A stretch of DNA of 56,760 bases from Phoronis australis (lineage: Eukaryota > Phoronida > Phoronidae): assembly GCA_002633005.1 (NCBI GenBank), contig NMRA01000293.1, positions 489,860 through 546,619 of the forward strand, read 5' to 3'. The notes under the pieces were generated by a model. It had not been told where the DNA came from. It searched no databases and saw only the letters and a program-made list of their open reading frames with translations. Shown here piece by piece: positions 25,201-37,200 of this stretch; position 1 is the stretch's first letter; every line of letters starts with the position of its first letter. The position numbers and the translations under genes are program-made.

Positions 25201-28200
25201 CATGTGACAGTAATTTTTAGTTGCAATTAATTACCAGTAAACTGTCAATCTAAGCAACTTTTACTTCAGTGAAGTTACCAGTTTACCCGACACATTTCAC
25301 TATAACAAGACAAAAACATCTAGCAAAAGGGAACATGCATGTGTCAGGCAAGAAACTCTTCAAAGTTGACCATGATTTTTTTACACAACCGGGAGATTGT
25401 TAGAAGTATAGTGGTGTTTAACAAATTGGGTTTCTTTTAGACAGTCATAACAGAAAAGGGTGTCATTTGAATACTGGGTTATGAAAAGTATGGGTAGTTG
25501 GCCGCTCTATATTTTGAGATTAATTTTTTTGCAAGACGACCCCAAATCGAGTTTCAGTGGAGTGAAAAAAAATCACCTACTTTGCCAATTTTTTATCCAC
25601 ATTAAGTTCTTTAACTGTGTTTTGACGTAGTACACAGCTAGCTGGCTGGTAAGTCAGTGCACAGCTACTGCATCGGAACAGTAACAACCACTCGTGTTGC
25701 ACTCAATAAGCCTAGTGCATTACCAGGTTGGTAAGATCATACAACATCAAGGGTGTGACTTACGACTGAAGACAGACTTTGATCTTATGCTCACACTTCA
25801 CAATTGCTGAATGAAGTTTTAACCATGTCATAACAGTCGAGGAATTATCAATAGTTGTTATCTAGTAGTTATGTGTATATTCTCAAATTAATTGTATATT
25901 TGCTAAAGTGCTAAGGGCTGTTCCAGCAAAATCTGTATGGGAGGGGGGGGAAGGCACTTTTATTTCGTACCCACCGCCCATATTTTTCATTTATTTCTCC
26001 AACCCATGACCCATAATTTTTTAATTATTTTTAATAGGTTAAAATATAAAATCCAACACTTGCAAACAAATTGCCTCCAGGAGGACCTGTTAAGAACTTA
26101 GATGATTGACAGACAAGAACTAGTTGTCTTGTCCAANCTGGGTTATGAAAAGTATGGGTAGTTGGCCGCTCTATATTTTGAGATTAATTTTTTTGCAAGA
26201 CGACCCCAAATTGAGTTTCAGTGGAGTGAAAAAAAATCACCTACTTTGCCAATTTTTTATCCACATTAAGTTCTTTAACTGTGTTTTGACATAGTACACA
26301 GCTAGCTGGCTGGTAAGTCAGTGCACAGGTACTGCATCGGAACAGTAACAACCACTCGTGTTGCACTCAATAAGCCTAGTGCATTACCAGGTTGGTAAGA
26401 TCATACAACATCAAGGGTGTGACTTAAGACTGAAGACAGACTTTGATCTTATGCTCACACTTCACAATTGCTGAATGAAGTTTTAACCATGTCATAACAG
26501 TCGAGGAATTATCAATAGTTGTTATCTAGTAGTTATGTGTATATTCTCAAATTAATTGTATTTTCGCTAAAGTGCTAAAGTATTTTTCAATAATAGTTGT
26601 GTGGAGCGCAAGACCAAATTTGTGACTTAAGGCATATTCTAAGTTACTCTCAGTGCAACATCTCACAGACTGTTAGCTGAGTAAGCATGCAAAATGCATA
26701 TCACTAAAGAGTGATTGGACAGCTTCTGACACAGCTGAATTTTGTCAATATCTGATAATCATAAAAACTTGTGATCTCATTACTGGTAAAGTGCTGATTA
26801 TATAACTGTCCAAATCTTGTGTGAAAAAGGCAAAACGCCACTCATGGGATGGTTGTCTGCAAAAAGTATCTGCACAGACATCAAGTCCTCAGCAGCTCAG
26901 TAGTAAAAGCACTAGACCGGCAATCTAGATACCTGTGATTTGATTCCCAGTTGGGGTTCCTGATCTGTCTCTGTTTATTTGCTTAATTAGATTCACTATT
27001 GGCCAACATTAATGTACATGTATTTACTATAAATATATAAAATTAAATCTAGTTACAAAATACCTGCATTTCCAGCATCTTACAGAATGACCAGACATAA
27101 CTCACGAAGTGCCCTCCAGATTAACATACCTCACGGTTGAGTTTCCTGGCCGCATCCTTGATGTAACGTCGTTCTTCCTCTACATGTACTTTCTGATCAT
27201 GAACTAGCTGCCTCTCGCGTGCCAGTGTCTCTTGGTCTTCAAGTAGGTCATCGTCAAGGAAACGGGGTGAGTTGCCTGGTGACTGGTGGAATGACTGCTG
27301 CAGAGATGACAATGATGAGTAATCGTGGCAACAAACCAAAATGGTGTTGCAATACAGAAAACAACAAAAAATGTTTAGAACGGATAATATTTAATAAGTT
27401 ATACAATCAAGTTGCTGAAAACGAAACCTGCCAGTCAGAAGAGCCAGAGCAATGTCTAATTTAGGAAGGCAGATTATACTGTGAGTGAATACGAACAAGC
27501 ATAACATTTTTAAAGAATTTTGTTTGGAAGAGCAAAGGGCTGGCTAACTACACAATTATTATGTGTAAACTATGAACTCTTTTGTGAGATACAACCTTCA
27601 AAAAATTACATCAGTAAAGCACTGAACATACTCATATGCAAGGCGTATCCAAAACATTTGGCCACTTGCACCTCTGGGGTAGTACAGTTAAAGGCTCAAA
27701 GCACAATATATCCATGATTTTAATTTCAGGATGCTTGATCGCAAGATGGCAGTTTGCAGGTTAAGAAAAAGGTTGGTTCCATGCCTGAACACCAGGAAGC
27801 GGTAGTGGTACATGAGCCTATGATAAGGTTAAGGTTATATAGGATCCTAGAAAACTGTCCAAGTTGCATAAAACAATGTAATAATGTGGCACAAACTCTT
27901 AGTGTTTTCGAGATTTCATCTTGAACATTTATATCAAAATTAAATTTGGTGATATCGATATTTTTGTTTTGCTATGAAATGTACCCTTCTGTTTTTCTAA
28001 AGAGACACAGTCATATGACCTAATCAATGGCAGACTGGTACAAGGCCAATATCAATTTCAAGAAATTCTAATTAAATCAGCTTTTGGCCACAATAAGATC
28101 AAAAAACCGGACGATCGCCACACAAATAAAAAAGTTCATGTTCAATTCAACGTTTCGTCTTTTCATTAGACGTCATCAAAAAAGAAATTCTACATTGATT

Positions 28201-31200
28201 TCTAAATATTTATGTTTTTGCATAGTAGTTTTGTGGATATACTTGTGGAAAAGACCCTACACAGCTTTGTTAAGCCACTTCCTACCTGAATCAGTTGCTG
28301 CTGCTGTTTAACTATGCCTTTGTAATACGAGATCTTCTTCATCAACTTGTCAACTTCCCCTTTACTGTCAGTTGGACTGGGTGTCTTGGAAAATGTCCTA
28401 TTGCATACTGGCCCATTGGAAGGTGTACTAGATGTGCTTTGTGTATCTGAAGCAAACATAATTAACACAGAAACTAAATTACATTATAAATTACAATTAG
28501 GCACATGCGCAACCAGCAAAGTGATGCATTCATTTTTGTAATTTAAGGTGATGTAGGACCACAGAAAAATTTCTAAATTTTTTGACTAACTTCGGAACAT
28601 CGTATCTCATTAATGGCTTAAAATTGCATTCATCTGAAACTTTCAAATGCCATGATTTTTACACTGTTCTCTAACACTGTTAAAAATGGGTTTCAAAATG
28701 TTCCGCTTTTGCAACAGGACTTTGTGATTTTCATTAAACAAATCTAAAGTTCGATAAAATGAAATTTTAGAGAATTGTAACAGTGTTTTTGAAATCTCAT
28801 CATTTACATGGAATGAAATTTGAACAGTCAATGTTACTGGTAACTTTGTTTCATTACCAAATAATATATGACCTTTCTCCTCTGCTAAGTTTTAATAAAA
28901 CAACATGGTCACGTTTCCCAAGTACTGGCCAATTAGTAAAAGTCAAAAATCAAATTCTACAGCCGTTCTACTTTCAAAAAATATATACTTTTACTGAGTT
29001 AAAATCCATAGTTTTCTAGATGTATGTATATAAGGTCCTACACACCCTTAACTCAAAACTGTTGCAGTTTAGAAAGCGCGTTCAAGTTTCCAAGGCCTAA
29101 CTTAGTCTACAAGTGGAACAAAAGTAGCAGCCTGAGGTATTAATAACATACATCCTGGCCTTGTGACAACCAAACCTTACTCATACCCTTAAATTACTGC
29201 AAACTGTACTAACTCAAGTAACTAAGTTAATGACATGCTCTGACACAAGAACTGTTCTCAGGTGGCTATGGAAATCTTTGGTGTGAAAAATAATATTATA
29301 GCACATTTTGAAATTGAGCGCCCTCTACTGTCAGTAAAGTGGCCCCGTAATGGAGGTGTGAGAAAGATCGTCGTCTGCAGATTTTTATAGTAAAACAGTG
29401 CAGGATTACAATTATGTACTTTGTAAATGGGATTTCACTATTCATAAATGTACAGGGCAGTCCACAATAAGCAATCAAATTGCACTATATACCAGTACCT
29501 TTTCCAAAATGCCACAAAGCAATCTTGAAATTGTTGTCAATTTTCCCAAATTTGCTCGATATTTCACTCCAGAACTTTTTTGCAGACATGTTTTCCTGGA
29601 GTACTAAGTTGGAAAATCCTTTAATCAGTGAAAATGTCAAGACAGTACGTTCGGTTATGAACATTTTTGTGTTCTCCAAAATATGAGAAATTACTCAGAG
29701 CATTTCAAGTTTCTAGTAATAAAATGGACTAACCTCGATTTGGTGATTTGGTGGTTGTACGCCCTGATCACAGGGTTACATAATGAGTGTTGGCTTAGAT
29801 GCTAAAAATTTTCATCGAAATTCAACTACTTTCGCCGGAGTTATGGTGGAATCTCAAAAGGAAATCTGATAAAAGATAGATGTTGGAATGCCGTGCACTG
29901 GTAGTTGCTATGTCTTGTAGTGTTCATATTGTTCAAGTTGTCTTTTGTATGTCACTATGTGGTCTCCTGTACAATTTTATTTTAGAACCATCTACATGTA
30001 CTCAGCAGTCTGTAGCACACACTTTACAAAGAGTGCATCGCTTGAAACATGGGGACATTCTATTATATATTTTAGTACCGACGTTTGTCGTTTTAGTTTT
30101 ACTAGTTTTACTATTTGATAAAAGATAACATGACTATTAAAATGATTTTAAAAATTAGGTGAAAATTTTTCCTGCAGATTTTCAATGAGAAAAAAATGAT
30201 GCTCACCTTTATTTTGAAAACTACCGTTTGTCCAGGAAACAGCAGGATGTGATCATTAATATTAAAATGTACCTACTGTCCTTCACTATCACATGGTTTA
30301 GTTGAGTGATTCATTCTTAATAATTAATTACATTCACTATAGTGTGAATAGGTTGAGAGATTCATCGATATTATCAAAACTTTTAGTACTTTCCGTAAAG
30401 CGCCATTTGGTAGAGAGTGATTCAATCATCACACTGTGTATAGGTTCACAACACATTATAACTATAGCCTAAGTGTGCTCTGTTGTTAACAACTTCAGGA
30501 GAAAAACTGTGAGTAATAACATTTCATTCATTACACAAACTAAAAGTTAACTGTGATGCCAGCAGAAAACAACTGGACACAGTGTGAAGGGAAATTAATT
30601 AGCAGAATATAACACTGTCCCTAGACAGCCTCAAGACACAAAGTTAAGTGAAAAACATCAATTGATAAAACTTTACCATGGTTAACACAATTTGACTTTC
30701 TCATGCGCTCTTTCAGTAGCTTCTTTTTCTCATTAAAACTTCTGTGTATGGGATCTCTAACCATCGTATAAGGCATTTGGAAGTGACCTGGAAAAATAAT
30801 ACATTATTAATAATAGAAAGATGGACCTACCATGAGCTCTGTTGCACCAAGGTTATTCTGTGTTTTGAATTTTGAAACAATGTGATTAAACTGTGAGGGA
30901 GCTGCATAAACTTCGAGAATTTTCGTTACAATCTTGGCAAGAGCGTTGGTGCATTTCTAGCCTGTTTTTTAACATAAATTACCCCTACTGAAAACTACCT
31001 CTGTGTACCAGTGGCTGGTTGCATGAAACAATCCCAAATAATTACTCGACTAAGTTCGCTATATCTTTTGCATTAATTGTTATTTCCTCACAGCCGTATC
31101 ATTATCTTTACTTTGAGCTCCTCTTTGACTGATGACACTTTCTAATAACTTAACTAAAAACTGTGCCCTCAATTCAATCGAAACAATTAGGGACATAGTC

Positions 31201-34200
31201 CTTAAATTAGGGGTGTTCCATACTTATTTTCAATAATATTGGGAATTCAGCACGGAGTTCACTCTCAATTTAGTAATGATACTCAAACAATAGAAGAAAG
31301 GACATTCAGTTTTTTCACAAGACCACAAACATGCAGATATTTTTAATTAGGAAACTTAGTAGAGTCCCTATTTGGGACTGTTTCATGCAACTGGGCACAG
31401 TATCCTATTGACTGGAGTTCATGTTAGGTCATCTACAATGTAATAATTACGATTCATGTGACAAAGAGTTGAACACTACAGCTCTGGATTGGTTCAGCCT
31501 AGAGGCCAAGTTGATAAAGTGTGTATTTTAGCAGCCTGCTCAGGAGCTCTTCACTATTTTCATTTCAAAATTTCACCTTATATGACAACACAATGAGAGT
31601 AGTTATGATATATGCAGTCTCAAAAACTGGTAGAGGTTAATGAATATTGTCATTAGATGTATATTTATGATTTCTACTAGACAAATTTATGTTTTCATCT
31701 TCCATGAGTTTTCTAGGATGTAATCTTCATTTACCATGAATTTTTCCATAAATATAAATGTTCTTACGATTAATACCTATCATGAATGCATAAAATCCCA
31801 GTATGAACTTACAAAATGGGTTCTTTTTTCCATCTTATCAAACTTTCCATTGCATGGAATTTTTGTAAACAACTTTCCAGTTTTTCAATGACGACGGTGA
31901 CATAAACTTATCTGTGTCATTTGTACCTTCAGACAAGTCATTGTAATCAGTAGGCGGTGTGGACGGAGATGACGACAGGTTTTCCTCGCTGCACAGTGAC
32001 ACATCATTTGTATCTGTTGTGCTGTTCAAAAGTTCAATCAACTCTCGCTGCATCTCGGCCAAGCTCTGTCGCAAGTCTGAATTCTCTATCATGATCACCT
32101 TCTGCTTTTCTTCATAACTGCTAATCAACAGACGATACATCTCTTCTTCATGTCTAAAAGGACAGCAGTCTTTACACTGACAAGCATACACTATCAGAAA
32201 TTCAGTCTGTATTAAAGACACAATTACAAATCATAACTTATCATTAAGCTTTTAAAAGCACTTTATAATGAAGCAAAGTTAAAGCTGCAAAACAGGTTTG
32301 TCATCAGCTTTCAGTCAAAAACGCTGGTCAATCTAGATCTAACCTAAGCCAATAGTTGGACACTCTCACATTATTGAAGGATAGCCTCAAAGCAGCTGCT
32401 ACAAGTCACAGGTCGATATATAGCTTGTCTACAATAAGGAGTGACCAGATGAATTGCGATGACATCATCAATGGAAATAATAAACAATTTGATACAAGAA
32501 TACAACACAAAAAGGCAGCTGTGGTGTCCAATACAATTAACAATCTTTATGGTAATAATACTGTTAGCGTACTTAGTGGAGCCATTAGTTCTCCATGTTC
32601 CTCGGCGACCATCAGACCTCTGTAAAGTATTCAGAATATCCAGACCTGCGACAAACATTAACACAGACCTCTGTAAAGTATTCAGAATATCCAGACCTGC
32701 GACAAACATTAACACAGACCTCTGTAAAGTATTCAGAATATCCAGACCTGCGACAAACATTAACACAGATCTCATTCAGTAACATCAACTAAGATACAAA
32801 TAGGATTTATGATTTATACTTTATTTGGGCAAAGCCAGGAGTGACCTTTTGATAATGCTTACATGTTCGTGCCAAGGGACAAAACAGCTAGTCTTAACAA
32901 AAATTACACAGAATATTTATTCAATACTGATAACTGTTAATTATCCTGAAATTATGATTTGCACTCAAAGTTTAACATTTTTTTTTTAATTTCCATGTGT
33001 TTACCAGGATACGAGATTAATTTTTTCCATGAATTAGGGAAAAAGCTGAAATGTACACATTAATAATAACGTATTTTGTTTAACAACTGTTGCTGGGCAT
33101 ACTCAATTGAATGAACAAACACCCAAAATGACAATATGACTTTCAGAACGAGCTTTCATATTTAATACCTTATTTTTGATATTCCAGGTTTTCAAGCTTT
33201 CGTGGTCATTTGAAACAACGAAACAAAATTGATAGATTTGAAGAACTAAATTGGCAGGTGTACCGGCCACGGTTTCAGTGTTGATGGAACAATAAATTGA
33301 GCAACACAGGGTAATGAAAGGTACACAACATTAAGATACTTACCCATCCTCCGATCTTGAGATTTATCAGTGAGCAGCTTGTGTAACCGTTCCTTAAGTT
33401 TACATGTCTCCCGTTCTTTCTTCTTTAGCTCGTGCTGAAATTGCATCGTTCTGTGCTGTATCACAGACTGCAATCTCTTGTTCTGCAACATTACAGGCAC
33501 AAATGCATTAGTCATGTCACTCTACATAATTATGATCACTCTTATAATAGAATGATGACCTTCATTTTTTACATTATTTCATAATGAGACAAAAAAGTGT
33601 GATCACTAAAAAATCACTGCTGGAATCAAAAATTTTATAATTTTTGATACCTGCAGTGACAATGGAGTGATGTCATCGTCAATCATGCGACCAAAAGGAC
33701 ACTGAAATGGACAAGAACATAAAATTTTGTTCAGACAAGTGTCAGACACCTTCATCCGTGACAACGGAGAGCAGTTCAGATGATCTGCCAATAGCAGTCA
33801 CTAAAAAGCAGCTGCAGAAAATAAATGCCAAGCAATTATCACAGACACTTTTGAAGGAGTTCAGTGATCTTGTATGTCCCATTCAAGAGCAAGAGGGGGG
33901 CAAGATACCGATAAGTATAACGCAATCTGAGGCGTCAACCAGCAATGAGAAGGACTCAAGGTTGCCTGTGGTTAAGCCAACAAGTTCAAACAACACTAAG
34001 CCAAAGGAAAGCATTGTGGAGAGACTGCTGAGATACATCACACCTAGGTCAGGACCACTTGTAACAAATGCAACAAAGAGCAGCTCTGCAATAGCTAAAG
34101 AACAGAAGAATAAACATAAACTGCCACTGAGTGAATCGGAAAAAACGGCTGATGAAAGCGCGATGAAAACGAAGCACCAGCTGAGTGTGTCGCCCAAGAC

Positions 34201-37200
34201 AAACAGGCGAATATCTCCAATAGCTCAAAGAGATAAACAGGTTTTTGATCAGCTTGCAAATGAACCAATAAGTGCAAACGGAGGCAAAATCAGTCCATGT
34301 CCATCTGTTAACATGGTGAATTCAGGTAGTTACATGGGCTCATTTGAGCTGGCGGGGGGCACGTGGACGGAAGAGTGTCTTAAGGATGTCATGCTGTTTA
34401 GTGGAGAAAAGAACACTAACAAGGGATCAAGGGCAACCATTGGGGTGGGTTCACCTGGGCTTATCACAAAAAACGAACAGGGTAGAGTACAGTCTGTACA
34501 CCATCTTGAGTCTGTAGTACACGTGATGGCAGTAGCAGAGAGAGGATTGTTTGTGTACATCAGGCAGTCACCACAAGAGGGTGTACATAAACTGAGGTGC
34601 CACGTCTACGTCATGGATCAAGCTTCAAATGCACAAAAACTGGTCGATAGCGTGATCACTTGGAAGCAAAAAGGGAAATTTTCAGTGTGACTAGTTTTGT
34701 TACAGCTATATGTATGATTACGTAAAGAGATTGTTGTAATGAAATGTGTTTATAGGACGGATTGGACTCTGATTGAGATTTGTAAAATGATTTTTCCAAG
34801 TAACAACTGAATGCATAATTATACTGATTTATATTGAATTAGATAACCTTTTTTAATATAGTTTAATACAGGAAGTATGCGACACAACTATAAACCTGGT
34901 GTAAACAAAATAATTTTCTTCACAATCATGTTACTTTGCTCTGACTTCTAAAGTAGCATTGAGCTCGCTTGAACTGAGATTAATTTCAACGAAACACCCA
35001 GCTTCATCAACCTGTCGCACAATGTATGTGAAATGGGCACGACAGCGACTATGGTAGATTCTGGCCAAATTTGGACAAAGCAATTGCCAAAATTGATCAT
35101 TCTTCAACTTTCAAAGTCTTCTAACAATGTTATGAATGCCTCTCCCCAAAAATTGCCAAAGACAAAGAACTTAAGAATGATGAAGCAATGAAGCAGTAAT
35201 TTGGCGCTAGTTATCTTTTATGAAAAGAAAAACATAAATTTCACTTCTCCACCATATTGCGTACCACATTTGAGATTTTACTGTACTATAATTATACCTC
35301 TTCTTTTTCACTTCTCAGTTTCATGCCAACAGCCTTTATTTTGTTAAGTAGTTGTCTCTCCTTCTCCTCCAACTGACTATAAGCTCTCTCAGACTGTTCC
35401 AGACTTTCTTTTAGTCTGCTCTGCGTCTTCTGCAAGTGGTTTCTGTCAGCTTCAGTTTTACGGAGTCTAAAAAACACAGCAAATTTGAACATCACAAGAC
35501 ATTTGATATCAAAACTACACCAGAATTATTTAAAACGCTCACAAAATTCCGCAAGCTTTCTTAACTTAAGTGTGATCTGCGACTCTCCTAAATGATACAT
35601 AAAAAGCAAAACAATATGAACGCACACGCACTTGAACACACACCTAGCTCCAAAAAATATTGGGGAAATGAGTTATTCATAAAAATTCCCATATCAAGGT
35701 GAAAATAGCAACTGGTTCCGGGTTTTTTGAGAATTGATGAGGTGATGTGGTACTTTTCCTTGTCCACATTTATAAAAAGAAAGTCACCAGATGCCACCTA
35801 AAATGGGTCATGATCATTTCTTTTTCAATACCAGTATCACCTGATATCAGGTGAAACATGCCAGGATCCTTCTTATTTACTCAGCGTCATCAGATGCCAG
35901 TTGTGAGACACAATGAGTCAGACCATAAACAACTACGGTGTTTTTGTTTGCCTTTACAGTTGAACAGTCATGCAGTGCATCAATTGGAAAATCTAATTAA
36001 AATTCAGTTTGTTAGTCATTAAACTATTGTATGTATCATATACTACTTATAATAACCAACTCCTTCACTAACCACATAATTTTAGCTACAAAATCTTGTG
36101 TGAAAGTGGGGTAGGTCTATTACCTACTCTGCTTCAAATCAAAGAATTTACAGTTACAAACAAAATGCTGTTAGACGTTTTCGATGAAGCTTCTCAAATT
36201 TCAAACAAGAAGAAAAGCCTAAAACAACCATTTTGCAAATTTCAAAGGCTTAGTAAAATGCTGAAATCTCTCAAGTCTTGTTATATACGACGACTGAAGA
36301 GCACACAGTAACTGTGATGTGAAGCTACCTCATAGCATTTTTATTTTTACGAGAACTTTTAACAGACACAAAATATTAAATCTCACTTTTCGACAATATC
36401 AGGTGCTACATTGAAAATTTCTGCCGAATCACCTGTTTTCAAGATCCTCGAAGGATCGCCTGCTGTTTTGGTGTCGCTGCAGCAAGTCATGCGTCACATT
36501 CACCAGGCGAGTGATGTCAAAAGTATCGGAAACATCGTGGAAAATTGACGAGAAACCAAGCACCGTAAGAGTCTGAAATATAGAAAAGTGCAAAATGACA
36601 AAAATATAATACCATGTGTAAATTCAACAAACAAAAACATTTTTGTGAGTTTGCATTTCAAATTTTTAGTAATTACACGTCTGCTGATTGACCTCATTGG
36701 TTACGTTTGTGGCACACTGTTCCTCTGATCACAGCTTTACATTACTTCCAGCTGCTTTCGAGTAATTTTTCAGTTTTTATCTTTTTACCCAACAGTAGAT
36801 ATTTCACATGTAGAGCATTCAACCCTGTGTGAAGCAAAGAGAGCCTAGACCGGCCATCGCCTGGCTTATAAGTGCTTCCTCAGAACAACTTCATTGCATA
36901 TCGTAATGATGAAACATATGCTAATTAATTTTGTACTATCTTGCGATCAAACTTTAGTCCATTACACGAGGACCTCAATTGTTTTTATTCGTCAAAGATT
37001 TCACAAAAAATCTTAAGTGTTCAAACTGTGTAGACAAGCCCCCAGACTAAGAAACAGGAGTGAAGCATATCTAAAGGAAACGTTTCCGTCTAAAACCATT
37101 TTGTTTTTGAAAGATTCTCAGAGTTTTTGATAGTTGTCAGCTGTAAAAGAACTGTTTGTTTGCTAACCATGTTATAACATAAAGAAGGCATATACAGGTG

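Noticed and set aside
26885-26962. Functional tRNA gene
   Set aside because: A and B boxes are present, but the acceptor stem is poor and loop position 33 is not T; a SINE or pseudogene fits better.
31838-31926. Extension of the SSX2IP exon to the stop at 31838
   Set aside because: The donor at 31926 (GAAG/gtacaa, phase 1) fits the next exon at 30787 exactly and restores the conserved MPYTMVRD segment; the extension is intron.
33883-34560. Minus-strand frames of 60-104 codons opposite the nested gene
   Set aside because: Shadows of the 327-codon plus-strand frame; hydrophobic composition typical of antisense translation.
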